Assembly: GCF_963676685.1 (NCBI RefSeq)
Contig: NC_092347.1
Location: forward strand, 90,336,592 to 90,400,591
DNA length: 64,000 nt
From: Mytilus edulis
Taxonomy: Eukaryota; Mollusca; Bivalvia; Mytilida; Mytilidae
Reading direction: 5' to 3'
How positions within the stretch are numbered: the stretch's first letter is position 1; every line of letters starts with the position of its first letter. The position numbers were made by a program, and so were the translations under genes. The notes below the pieces were generated by a model. That model was given only the letters and a program-made list of their open reading frames with translations. It ran no database searches and had not been told where the DNA came from. Positions 37,161-48,400 of this stretch are shown in pieces.

Positions 37161-37930
37161 AATAAATAGGGCCTCGCCGAGTCGGGGTTGCCCTGTAGTG
37201 AACAGTCTGTCCACCCGTAACAAATTGTATATCTAGAGAACTGTTATAATTTCATACTTTATTCTTGACCTGTATATTAACCAACACCAGAGGGTGTTTC
37301 ATGATGTTTGTACAACTTCCAAGGTCAAAAACTTTGGTTTAAGTTTACAACCTCATGTCCTATGGTAAAGATCATGTCTGCTGTATATCTTGAGAACTAT
37401 TATGATTTGAAAGTTTATACTTGACATGTATATTAAGCAACACCAGAAGGTGTTTCATAATATATTACAGCTTCTTAGATCAAAGGTCAAGGTCAAAAAC
37501 TATGGTTTCAATTGAAGGTGTGTCATAGTGTATTACAACTTCTAAGGTCAAAGATCAAGGTCAAAAACTATGGTTTCAATTGACAACCCCATATTCAATG
37601 GTAAAGATTGTGGCCGCTCTATATCTTTCAAAGTTTAGACTGACATGTATATTAACCAACACCAGAGGGAGTGTCATAATGGATGTACAACTTTCCAGGT
37701 CAAAGGTCTAGGTAAAAAAAATGGTTTCAGTTGACTACCCCATTTCCTTTAATAAGCTGTGTCTGCTCTATATTTTGAGAACTATTATGATTTCAAAGTT
37801 TATACTTGACATGTAGATTAACCAACACCAGACAGTTTGTCATAATGTATGTATGTCTTTCTAGGTCAAAGGTCAAGGTCAAAAGCTTTGGTTTCAGTTG
37901 ACTACCACATGTCCTATGGTAAAGATACAT
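37161..37930. repeat. Degenerate ~160-220-bp tandem repeat with AGGTCA arrays
   Basis: About four diverged units, marked by AACACCAGA at roughly 37284, 37440, 37658 and 37823. Each has a GGTCAAAGGTCAAGGTCAAAA-like block followed by GGTTTCA and CCTATGGTAAAGAT-like blocks. The cleanest block, at 37863-37881, has three AGGTCA half-sites in a row. It starts with GGGCCTCGCCGAGTCGGGGT. Confidence 0.7.
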
Positions 37931-38481
37931 TTATTTACTACACATTATTCACAGCCGGGCCCACAAAGATAACTCCCATCTCAATGATCTATTTTCCAAT
38001 TAACTAATAAATTCAGAAAACTGGTGCATGACAAAACTGCTCAGTATAAAACCATCATTAAAAGTTTATAAACCAGAAAATTACGTTTTCAACTTCTTGG
38101 CCCATTGCAGCAAACTTGGTGAATGAAAACTCCTCTACCTATGCCCCTTATTTTGTTACTGGCAAATGAAAAAATATGGCTATCAGAAGCAATCTTTGAT
38201 AGAGGAAATTAACGAGATTGTTTAAAACTTTAAAACATATATAAGATCATCAATAACATAGTTATTTGATACTTTTTGTCTTCAAAAGAAAACAACACTG
38301 CGCATTTGCAGGTTTACAGAATAGGCTTAATAAACAAATGGGTACAGCAATTACCAGACTAACCAAAAACTGGACACACATGCAACATAATTCTCTTCTA
38401 TGCAAAGATCGTTATTCCTTGCATTTTGTGTACTGTTTGTCATTTAGTTGTTTTCAGGGTTTTTTGGCCATGTTTTTTTTT
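37931..38481. other. No recognised feature
   Basis: No gene or repeat recognised apart from TAACTCCCATCTC near 37970, a poor match to the GGGAGATAAC motif found elsewhere. Confidence 0.4.
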
Positions 38482-38739
38482 TATGCCCACGTACAATAGT
38501 AGAGGGCATTGTGTTTTCCGGTCTGATCGTTCGTCCGTTCGTTTGTCCGTCTGTCTGTCCCGCTTGAGGTTAAAGTTTTTGGCCAAGTTGAAGTCAAATC
38601 AACTTGAAACTTAATACACATGTTCCCCATGATATGATCTCTCTAATTTTAATGCCAAATTAGAGTTTATACCCAAATTTCACGGTCCACTGAACATAAA
38701 AATTGATAGTGCGAGTGGGGCATCCTTGTACTTTGGACT
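38482..38739. repeat. Interspersed repeat, family D
   Basis: Starts TATGCCCACGTACAATAGTA and contains GTCCGTCTGTCTGTCC, GGTTAAAGTTTTTGG, CACGGTCCACTGAACATA and GTGCGAGTGGGGCATCC. A close copy lies at 61619-61930 and a partial one at 61281-61419, all in the same orientation. No coding capacity. Confidence 0.85.
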
Positions 38740-38833
38740 TAGTTTTTTTTTAACATATGAGTTTGAATATCCCTTTTGTATACATATCCGTATACTGAAA
38801 AATCCCTTTTGTATCTTTTGTCAATCTTTTGGA

Positions 38834-39150
38834 CTGCCTTACAAAAGAACTTGGAACAGACTTATTCGGATAGGATATAGGTACGATACTGTTGTCAGGT
38901 CATTAAGGATTGCATATATTGGTATTAATATTGATTCACTCATAAGGTCTTTGCATCGGAAATAAACACATTTATTTTAAAAACAGTTGTAGACATGATA
39001 CGGGTTATGTTTCTCTCTGTCTCATATATTTCTGATGGTACATTACTAAACCCCTAACGACCGCTAACGACCGGAGTACTTGATTTTCATTTGATGAAGA
39101 CATATTAATCTTTCAATCAGTTGATTGAGGTCTGGAGCACAGGGACTCGG
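38834..39150 (+). pseudogene. Retroelement remnant 1: C-terminus of a reverse-transcriptase protein plus start of its tail
   Basis: The frame from 38834 to the TAA at 38963-38965 ends in SLIRSLHRK. The same 44-codon end, ending SLIRSLHRN, recurs at 39757-39867. After the stop both continue with ACACAT...AAAACAGTTGT and ATGATACGGGTTATGTT, the start of the family B tail. This copy is cut at about 39150. The catalytic core is absent, so it is a dead 5'-truncated fragment. Confidence 0.6.
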
Positions 39151-39211
39151 TTAGCAGATTAAAATTTTGTAAAGCAATGTATTTAATTTATGTTTTATTA
39201 TTTCCTGTCTA

Positions 39212-39449
39212 TTTGCATTACTTTATTAACGTATTTACCGTTGACATCACTATTTCTTTGTTTTCCGTCTGGCAATGTGCAGTTTACTATCCATATCCGT
39301 ATACTGAAAAATTTCAGTATACGGGTGCAGTTTACTATCCATATCCGTATAAATTTCAGTATGCGGATATGGATAGTAAACTGCACATTGCCAGAAAACA
39401 AAGAAATAGTGATGGCAACGTTAAATACGTTAATATTTAGTAATGCAAA
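39212..39449. mobile_element. Palindromic MITE, 238 bp
   Basis: Two arms of about 110 bp are near-exact inverses. The left arm runs from TTTGCATTACTTTATTAACG to ATATCCGTATACTGAAA. The right arm returns through TTTCAGTATGCGGATATGGA to TTAGTAATGCAAA. The middle repeats the AGTTTACTATCCATATCCGT block once more. It is immediately upstream of the second reverse-transcriptase remnant, and one open frame runs through both. A piece of its centre (CATATCCGTATACTGAAAAA) also occurs at about 38785. Confidence 0.9.
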
Positions 39450-39456
39450 AAGACAG

Positions 39457-39867
39457 TGTTTAGGTGTTTATATATCTCAACTTGTACGATTCGCTTGTGT
39501 ATGTAACAATGTTTTAGATTTTAACGAGAGAAATTTATGTATTACTGAAAAATTATTACACCAGGGTTTTCGATATCACAAACTAGTCAAAACATTTACT
39601 AAATTTTATCATCGGTATAAAGACATCATTCGTAAATATAGCTCAACATGCAGACTTCTAATACGTTCAGGTATTTCACATCCAATTTTTTATGGTAATA
39701 TTCTTTATTAAGCACAAAGGTGTCAGTATTCACCTCAGAAACTTACAAAACCTTTGAATAGACTTATTAAGAAGGGATATAATTACGATACTGTTGTCAA
39801 GTCATTAAAGATTGCATATTTTGGCGTTAATATTGAGTCACTGATAAGGTCTTTGCATCGGAACTAA
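39457..39867 (+). pseudogene. Retroelement remnant 2: C-terminal region of a reverse-transcriptase protein, frameshifted
   Basis: The frame 39457-39711 carries GVYISQLVRFACVCNNVLDF, KLLHQGFRYHKLVKTFTKFY and SGISHPIFYGNILY. I recognise this as the thumb-side C-terminus of a reverse-transcriptase protein multiplied in mollusc and cnidarian genomes. It probably belongs to a Penelope-like or LINE-type element, but I cannot settle the class from this part. A stop at 39709-39711 and a frame change precede the final segment (39757-39867, ending SLIRSLHRN). The polymerase core is missing. Directly after the stop comes the family B tail, which ties that repeat to this element. Confidence 0.65.
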
Positions 39868-40507
39868 ACACATTATTTTTTAAAAACAGTTGTTGGCATG
39901 ACACGGGTTATGTTCTTCTCATATATGTTATGATGGTATGATACTAAACCCCTAACGGGAAGGATTGTGCCTGATGTTCATATGATGAAATCATAATCTT
40001 TCAGTCAGTTTAATTGAAGTCTGGAGCTGGCATGTCAGTTAACTGCTAGTAGTCTGTTGTTATTTATGTATTATTGTCATTTTGTTTATTTTCTTTGGTT
40101 ACATCTTCTGACATCAGACTCGGATTTCTCTTGAACTGAATTTTAATGTGCGTATTGTTATGCGTTTACTTTACTACATTGGTTAGAGGTATAGGGGGAG
40201 GGTTGAGATCTCACAAACATGTTTAACCCCGCCGCATTTTTGCGCCTGTCCCAAGTCAGGAGCCTCTGGCCTTTGTTAGTCTTGTATTATTTTAATTTTA
40301 GTTTCTTGTGTACAATTTGGAAATTAGTATGGCGTTCATTATCACTGGACTAGTATATATTTGTTTAGGGGCCAGCTGAAGGACGCCTCCGGGTGCGGGA
40401 ATTTCTCGCTACATTGAAGACCTGTTGGTGACCGTCTGCTGTTGTTTTTTATTTGGTCGGGTTGTTGTCTCTTTGACACATTCCCCATTTCCATTCTCAA
40501 TTTTAGT
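39868..40507 (+). mobile_element. Full 3' tail of the reverse-transcriptase element (family B)
   Basis: Follows the stop codon without a break: ATGACACGGGTTATGTTC, GAAGTCTGGAGCTGGCATG, the core TTTAACCCCGCCGCATTTTT with CCTGTCCCAAGTCAGGAG, then the terminal GTTGTCTCTTTGACACATTC and CAATTTTA. This is the reference copy for the shorter fragments at 20289, 27964, 40508 and 44629. Confidence 0.8.
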
Positions 40508-40976
40508 AACTGCTAGTGGTCCTTTGTTAATTTATGTATCATTGTCATTCTGCTTAGTTTCTTTTGTCACCTATTCTGACATCGGACTCGGACTTCTTTT
40601 GAACTGTGTTTTACTGTGCGTGATGCTTTGTGTTTCTTTATTCTACATTGGCTAGAGGTATAGGAAGAGGGTTGTAATCTGAAATACATGTTTAACCGCG
40701 CCGCATTGTTGCGCCTGTCTCAAGTCAGGAGTCTCTTACCTTTGTAAGTCTTGTGTTTTTAATTTTTAGCTCATTTGTATGATTTTGGAGTATAGTGTGA
40801 CGTCCATTTTCACTGAACTAGAACACAATTTCATTAAGGTGCCAGCTAAAAAACACCCCCGGGTCCGAGATTTTCCTCGCTGCGTTGACGACCTATTGGT
40901 GACCTTCGGCTGTTGTCTGCTCTTTGGTCGAGTTGTTGTCTCTTTGACATATTTCCCATTTCCATCTTCAATTCCA
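40508..40976 (+). mobile_element. Second, tandem family B tail copy
   Basis: Starts GTAACTGCTAGTGGTCCTTT, which corresponds to about 40041 in the first copy. It repeats the core (TTTAACCGCGCCGCATTGTT) and the terminal block (GTTGTCTCTTTGACATATTT). It joins the previous copy directly, head to tail. A 45-bp scrap of the same end lies at 41378-41424. Confidence 0.8.
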
Positions 40977-41990
40977 CATATCATAACTCAAGTTATTGTC
41001 CGGAACAAGAAGTATGATTGTGTTTAGCCCATAATTCCTACAGTTTAAACATTAACCACCAAAATCAATCCCAACATTCTTTTTGTGGTATGGAACCTTG
41101 TGGTACATTTACATACAGATCAATTGATACACTCATACTCAAGTTATTGTTTGGAAATCAAATCTCTCAGCCGGACGGCGGAGACGTATTCGCTTTCGGC
41201 CGTATAAAATAGCTTTCTCGTCTTGGAAGTAAAAGGCAGCGACATATTGTCCGGCAGATGTTTATTTTAGGTTGAAAACTGAACATATGGCTCTAGTTAT
41301 GTTTGGTCTGACATATATCAATCACCCTATACCATATTTTCAATGTTTGATTAACACGATTAACAATATGTAGAACAGTTGTCGTGTTGTCTCTTTGACG
41401 CATTCCCCGTTTCCATTTCATTTGCTTCTTTTCTTGTCGGTTAGAGAGGTAGGGCATCTAATATTTTTTTTGGTGTGTGATTTTTTACCGTTTATTTTGT
41501 TTTCCGAGATAGTTTGAATATGGACATATAGTTCAAAGTCTCTCCTCCTCCCCCAACAACCACCACCACTTTATCCTTGGTTGGGAACCCCCTTTTAAAA
41601 AGCCGACTATATCGGATCCGCCCCTTAATGTACAATAATTTTAAACGGATATCAGGTTATTTGGAAGACGCACATAACAGCATTAACCACTTTGCGATTC
41701 CGGGAATGATTCATAATTCGTATCAACACACAATCAATATATATGAGTATGAACAAATTCTGTTACTTAACTGAACAAATATTTCAAATTGAAATCATTT
41801 CATTATATCAAAAAATAATACGTGAATATAAAAAATAAAATCAATTTAATTGATTACGTACTAGTCTACAAATTACCACAAATACGAATACTGTTTTGTA
41901 ATCCTAATGTCACAATGTTTTCCATTTAGAATAGCATTCATTTTTGTGCATTTAACTGTTCATGGTCCTTCCTTTAGCTTGGCAAGATTA
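40977..41990. other. No recognised gene
   Basis: Apart from the short family B scrap at 41378-41424 (GTTGTCTCTTTGACGCATTC), nothing is recognised. Frames at 41018-41212 and 41577-41774 show no protein features. Confidence 0.4.
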
Positions 41991-42061
41991 CAGTGACCTG
42001 CTACGACACAGATAATTACAATACTTAGGAACACTAAATAATGTTGTTATTGTTCACTCCG

Positions 42062-42067
42062 TTTATT
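42062..42067 (-). terminator. AATAAA overlapping the H1 stop codon
   Basis: On the coding strand the last codons read GCTGAATAAAC, so the TAA stop is embedded in a perfect AATAAA. No better signal was seen within the next 100 bp. Whether it works as the poly(A) signal is unknown; it may be coincidence. Confidence 0.3.
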
Positions 42068-42668
42068 CAGCTGGAGGTGTTTCTGCAGCAGCCTTCACTA
42101 CTTTTGCCTTGCCTTTCTTTCCAGCTTTTTTCTTTGGAGATTTTGCCTTTTTTGCTGGTTTAGATTTCTTGGTCTTCTTCGCAGGTGTTGGCTTTTTAGC
42201 CTTCTTTGGTGATGCAGTTTTTTTAGCCTTCTTTTGAGGAGTCGAAACAGTTTCCTTCTTCTTGTGGGATTTCTTTGCTTTTTCTTCTCCCAGCCTAAAC
42301 GAACCAGAAGCGCCCTGTCCTTTGCTTTGAGTCAAAGTTCCATTTTTCACTCCTGCCCTTAAAGCCATTTTTAAATGATTATTTGCAGTTTTTTCTTCTA
42401 CACTAATTTTATAATTTCCTATGATGTATTTAAGAATTGCCTGTCTCGAACTTCCACCTCTCTCCTTGAGACTTGTTAGCGCATCCTTTATCATGTCTCT
42501 GTAGTGTGGATGGTCAGATGGTGCTTGTTTTGACTTCTTCTTTTTCTTGCTTACGGTTGGTGTTGTTTTCTTTTTAAGCGATTTAACACTAGCTTTCTTT
42601 TCAGGTTTTACATCCTCATCAGACTTTGGTTCATCTACCATCGTTTCTGCCACTGCGTCCTCAGACAT
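42063..42668 (-). CDS. Linker histone H1, intronless
   Basis: A single 201-residue frame. Linker histones bind the nucleosome dyad and linker DNA and compact chromatin. The N-terminal tail (1-52) is unusually acidic at its start (SEDAVAET, DEPKSDEDV) and then Lys-rich. The winged-helix globular domain spans about 53-127 and includes HPHYRDMIKDAL, KERGGSSRQAILKYI, HLKMALRAGVKNG and GASGSFRLG, the hallmark H1/H5 blocks. The tail (128-201) is Lys/Ala/Pro-rich with repeated KKAKK and PKKAKKP units. The ATG at 42668 is the first in the frame and sits 66 bp below a TATA box. No GGCTCTTTTCAGAGCC-like histone stem-loop is seen in the 100 bp downstream. That, and the lack of core histone genes nearby, suggests an isolated (orphon or replacement-type) H1 rather than a cluster member. 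The subtype is not assigned. Confidence 0.96.
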   Translation of the reverse strand: MSEDAVAETMVDEPKSDEDVKPEKKASVKSLKKKTTPTVSKKKKKSKQAPSDHPHYRDMIKDALTSLKERGGSSRQAILKYIIGNYKISVEEKTANNHLKMALRAGVKNGTLTQSKGQGASGSFRLGEEKAKKSHKKKETVSTPQKKAKKTASPKKAKKPTPAKKTKKSKPAKKAKSPKKKAGKKGKAKVVKAAAETPPAE

Positions 42669-42734
42669 AACAATGTAACTTTCGTCGTCTTTGCCTTACA
42701 AATAATAAGAGAAACAGAAAGTAGGTATTGACAG

Positions 42735-42744
42735 TTTATTTATA
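42735..42744 (-). promoter_or_regulatory. TATA box of the H1 gene
   Basis: The coding strand reads TATAAATAAA, 66 bp upstream of the ATG, which would put the start of transcription about 35 bp before the ATG. A GC-rich stretch with CCGCGGTCCGCG lies just upstream. Confidence 0.7.
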
Positions 42745-42825
42745 TTATAAACGCGGACCGCGGAGAAAGCACCAACAAGGAAGCAAGTGCGTGTGTATTG
42801 CCGATATTGTGATTTAAAATGGCGA

Positions 42826-42832
42826 TGTGTTT
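42826..42832 (-). promoter_or_regulatory. H1 box (AAACACA)
   Basis: The coding strand carries AAACACA about 80 bp above the TATA box. This heptamer, roughly 100 bp upstream of the start site, is the classic H1-specific promoter element. The position fits and supports the gene being transcribed from here. No CCAAT box was noticed between the two. Confidence 0.6.
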
Positions 42833-44208
42833 CCACTTATAATAAAAATGTTGTTTCTGGTATCGACTGTGAGGTAAAATCGCCTGAAGTTGACACTGTG
42901 CGAATAATCAATGCCTTAGAAGTTCCGTGCATCTTAAAATTTGTTCTGAATTGTAGTACATTTATTGTGGTTTGTATAAAAAGAAGGGGCCACTTATCAA
43001 TGACCCTGTCAGTTTTGTTGAAAAATGCTGTTTCTGGAGAAATACTTGCAATTTCATTTCTTATATTGAATAAATAATATAACAGAAAGCTCGAGTAGAA
43101 AGGATCAAGCTTTTGGTATACAAAATATAATATAGTTATTCTTTAAAATCACATTTCAGAAGGGTACCCAAAGCACACCATAGCCTTCTTTGTCTTCTCG
43201 TACGACAATAATTTATGCAGTTATCGAATATTCCTTGATTGTCATATAATTTTGAATATATTAAGATATTTATTCATTGTTTATTTTCTAGAAATTCTGT
43301 AAAAAATAACAGAATTATGATCAAATCATTCAAAATAAAGGAAACTTATTGGGACATCATTAGCATACTGAATTTGCGCCATCTTGCCTTGATGTATAAA
43401 TGATATATTTTTTATATTTATCGAATGTTTATATTAGCTATCTTTCTTTCGATTTGTTTATGATAAATTAAGATACACTTATAGTTGTCATAGTTTGGTC
43501 AAGAGAGTCAACAGACATGCTCTTAAAATATAATTGCATCTATAATTAACAATGTCTGACCTACTTTCCTTTTCGGGTTATTTATAGATAGTCTACAGCT
43601 AAAAATCCTTAACATATATTGATATTATAAATGTCTTTTTAACTAAAAAAAAAAATCCATAAATTGTAATTTTCAAACAAACATTCTTTTTAATTACCTA
43701 GAGTGCTATTAAGTTTGCAACTCAGGCACTGAATCGTTGTCTCTAAAATAAATATACAATGTACCTTAAATTTATACCTTTAGTTTTGTTAAAGTATATA
43801 AGTAGATTATTTACGGACACACAAATGCCTTTGGTCTGCAAGAAAACATATTAGTTTTTTTTTATTCTCCATGATTGCTTTTCATTCTATACTAATTTAA
43901 AACGAGTCTCAATAATAATTTCTCGATCTGTCTACTTTTTTCCCCATCAAGTGAAGATGAGTGGCGGAAGATATTTCTGATTCGTGGATATTATCCTCTT
44001 ACAGCATACCATGAGTTTTTAACTTTTTATCACTTACGGGGGTTTTACAGTGTTATTTCGTTAGATTATCATGAATGGTTTTTTTTTCTTAAAAGTTGTA
44101 GAGAGAGAAAAAAAAATGCCTCCCTTTTTTCCATGATTCAGCCTTCTATCTAAAATAAGGATATGATATACAACTTAGTAACAAGAGAATTTAAAGTTAA
44201 TATAGAAA
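42833..44208. other. No recognised feature
   Basis: AT-rich intergenic DNA. A 96-codon frame at 42787-43077 overlaps the H1 promoter and has no recognisable domain, so it is not called. Confidence 0.45.
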
Positions 44209-44628
44209 TAAGAGAATGTGTTATATGATTGCAAATGACACAGGAATTAACAACTATAGGTCACTGTTCGGCCGTCAACAATGAGTAAAACCCATTCGGC
44301 ATATAGTCGCTATAAAAAGTCATGAATTGACAAAGGTAAATCAATCCAAGTTAGAAAACTAACGATTTGTGTACATGCGCTAAAAACAAATATGATATAC
44401 AGCACCAGACGACAAGCAATGAATTCCAGGCTTCTGGCTTGGGATAGGCACATATACAGAATGTGGTGGGGTTAAATATGTCAGCCCCCACCTAACAGTG
44501 GTGTAACATTACAATATATTATCAACTATAAAAATCAGTTGAAAAGAGCTAAACTCATCAGATCGATACTAAGCACTAAAACACAGAGTGGAAGTGGTCG
44601 GATACATCCCACAACAAATAGACACTAA
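44209..44628 (-). mobile_element. Retroelement tail, family A, longest uninterrupted copy
   Basis: Begins TAAGAGAATGTGTTATATGA and runs through ATAGGTCACTGTTCGGCC, AGTTAGAAAACTAACG, the core GGGATAGGCACATATACAG with GTGGTGGGGTTAAATATG, and AACTCATCAGATCG. It shows what 16411-19164 looked like before the minisatellite grew in it. Confidence 0.8.
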
Positions 44629-45170
44629 GTCGTTGGCATGATACGGGTTATGTTCTTCTCATATATTTTATGGTGGTATGATACTAAACCCCTTACGGGA
44701 GGGATTGTACTTGATTTTCAGATGATGAAACCATCATTTTTCAATCAGTTTAATTGAAGTCTGGAGCTGGTATGTCAGTAACTGGTAGTACTTAGTCCTT
44801 TGTTAATATATGCATCATTGTCATTCTGCTTAGTTTCTTGTGTTACCTATTCTAACATCGGACTCGGACTTATATTTTAACTGAGGCTGCGTATGTTTGT
44901 GTGCTTGTTTATTCTACATTGGCTAGAAATAGTTATAATAGATTGTTTATATCTCAAAAACGGCACGTTTAACCCCGCCGCATCTTTGCTCCTGTCTCAC
45001 GTCATGATCCTCTGGCCTTTGTTAGTCTTGTATCCTAAATACAATCTAGGTTCATTTGTATGTTTAGGAGCACCTTCGGGTGCAAAATTTTCTCGTGTTG
45101 GTGGCCTTCGGTTGTATATGCTCTTTGGTCGTACATGGTCATTTTGACTCATTCCTCATTTTCATTCGCA
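44629..45170 (+). mobile_element. Retroelement tail, family B, opposed to a family A copy
   Basis: Begins GTCGTTGGCATGATACGGGT and follows the order of 39890-40507 to TTCATTCGCAATTT. It abuts the family A copy tail-out, giving an inverted arrangement of two related tails. Confidence 0.8.
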
Positions 45171-45490
45171 ATTTACTAAGCACATATCTGAGAGTACCAG
45201 CAGGCTAGTACAAAGCCAACAGCAACTCATACAAAAATTCTTGCATTAAGACTAAAAGGTCTCTTTAAACCCTTTATTTTTATATTGCTGTACTATTTTC
45301 TATTGATCAATCTTATTATAATCTAGCAATTTTTCACTAGACAGATAGAAGTGTATGGTGTCGTCAATTATTGGTAAGAAATGCGTTTTACATTAAGGTC
45401 GTGTCATTCAGTTCGTTTTTGACTCAAGCCTTGTCTATCACTTTATATAATTATGTAATGAGGTGGTTTGCACCATCATAGTGATAAAAA

Positions 45491-48400
45491 TAACAAAGAA
45501 CAACATGAAGAGCTTATTTACATGAACAACAGCACTATACCTAAACAGAAAAAAGAATAACGCAAGTGGTGTATCAACCAACAAAACAGCACTATACAAC
45601 TAAACACAACAAAGAATAACAAGAGCAGCTCATCTACCAACAAAACAGCACTATATAACTAAACACAACAAAGAATAACAAGAGCAGCTTATCTACCAAC
45701 AAAACCGCACTATATAACTAAACACAACAAAGAATAACAAGAGCAGCTCATCTACCAACAAAACAGCACTATCATAACTAAACACAACAAAGAATAACAA
45801 GAGCAGCTTATCTACCAACAAAACAGCACTATCATAACTAAACACAACAAAGAATAACAAGAGCAGCTTATCAACCAACAAAACAGCACTATACAACTAA
45901 ACACAACAAAGAATAACAAGAGCAGCTCATCTACCAACAAAACAGCACTATAACTAAACACAACAAAGAATAACGAGAGCAGCTTATCTACCAACAAAAC
46001 AGCACTATATAACTAGACACAACAAAGAATAACAAGAGCAGCTTATCTACCAACAAAACAGCACTATCATAACTAGACACAACAAAGAATAACGAGAGCA
46101 GCTTATCTACCAACAAAACAGCACTATATAACTAGACATAACAAAGAATAACGAGAGCATGTTATCTACCAACAAAACAGCACTATATAACTAGACACAA
46201 CAAAGAATAACGAGAGCAGCTTATCTACCAACAAAACAGCACTATATAACTAAACATAACAAAGAATAACGAGAGCAGCTTATCTACCAACAAAACAGCA
46301 CTATATAACTAGACACAACAAAGAATAACGAGAGCAGCTTATCTACCAACAAAACAGCACTATATAACTAGACACAACAAAGAATAACGAGAGCAGCTTA
46401 TCTACCAACAAAACAGCACTATATAACTAGACATAACAAAGAATAACGAGAGCATGTTATCTACCAACAAAACAGCACTATATAACTAGACACAACAAAG
46501 AATAACGAGAGCAGCTTATCTACCAACAAAACAGCACTATATAACTAAACATAACAAAGAATAACGAGAGCAGCTTATCTACCAACAAAACAGCACTATA
46601 TAACTAGACATAACAAAGAATAACAAGAGCAGCTTATCTACCAACAAAACAGCACTATACAACTAAACACAACAAAGAATAACGAGAGCAGCTTATCTAC
46701 CAACAAAACAGCACTATATAACTAGACACAACAAAGAATAACGAGAGCAGCTTATCTACCAACAAAACAGCACTATATAACTAGACATAACAAAGAATAA
46801 CAAGAGCAGCTTATCTACCAACAAAACAGCACTATATAACTAAACACAACAAAGAATAACGAGAGCAGCTTATCTACCAACAAAACAGCACTATATAACT
46901 AGACATAACAAAGAATAACAAGAGCAGCTTATCTACCAACAAAACAGCACTATACAACTAAACACAACAAAGAATAACGAGAGCAGCTTATCTACCAACA
47001 AAACAGCACTATATAACTAGACACAACAAAGAATAACGAGAGCAGCTTATCTACCAACAAAACAGCACTATATAACTAAACACAACAAAGAATAACGAGA
47101 GCAGCTTATCTACCAACAAAACAGCACTATACAACTAAACACAACAAAGAATAACGAGAGCAGCTTATCTACCAACAAAACAGCACTATATAACTAGACA
47201 CAACAAAGAATAACGAGAGCAGCTCATCTACCAACAAAACAGCACTATAACTAAACACAACAAAGAATAACGAGAGCAGCTTATCTACCAACAAAACAGC
47301 ACTATATAACTAGACACAACAAAGAAAAACGAGAACAGCTTATCTACCAACAAAACAGCACTATATAACTAAACACAACAAAGAATAACGAGAGCAGCTT
47401 ATCTAACAACAAAACAGCACTATACAACTAAACACAACAAAGAATAACGAGAGCAGCTTATCTACCAACAAAACAGCACTATATAACTAGACACAACAAA
47501 GAATAACGAGAGCAGCTTATCTACCAACAAAACAGCACTATAACTAAACACAACAAAGAATAACGAGAGCAGCTTATCTACCAACAAAACAGCACTATAT
47601 AACTAGACACAACAAAGAATAACGAGAGCAGCTTATCTAACAACAAAACAGCACTATATAACTAGACACAACAAAGAATAACGAGAGCAGCTTATCTACC
47701 AACAAAACAGCACTATAACTAAACACAACAAAGAATAACGAGAGCAGCTTATCTAACAACAAAACAGCACTATATAACTAGACACAACAAAGAATAACGA
47801 GAGCAGCTTATCTAACAACAAAACAGCACTATATAACTAAACATAACAAAGAATAACGAGAGCAGCTTATCTACCAACAAAACAGCACTATATAACTAAA
47901 CATAACAAAGAATAACAAGAGCAGCTTATCTACCAACAAAACAGCACTATATAACTAAACACAATAAAGAATAACGAGAGCAGCTTATCTACCAACAAAA
48001 CAGCACTATATAACTAGACACAACAAAGAATAACAAGAGCAGCTTATCTACCAACAAAACAGCACTATATAACTAAACATAACAAAGAATAACAAGAGCA
48101 GCTTATCTACCAACAAAACAGCACTATATAACTAAACACAACAAAGAATAACGAGAGCATGTTATCTACCAACAAAACAGCACTATATAACTAGACACAA
48201 CAAAGAATAACGAGAGCAGCTTATCTACCAACAAAACAGCACTATATAACTAGACATAACAAAGAATAACGAGAGCAGCTTATCTACCAACAAAACAGCA
48301 CTATATAACTAGACACAACAAAGAATAACAAGAGCAGCTTATCTACCAACAAAACAGCAATATATAACTAGACACAACAAAGAATAACGAGAGCAGCTTA

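Noticed and set aside
42787..43077. 96-codon frame divergent from H1
   Set aside because: Overlaps the H1 promoter elements and shows no domain, signal peptide or homologue I recognise.
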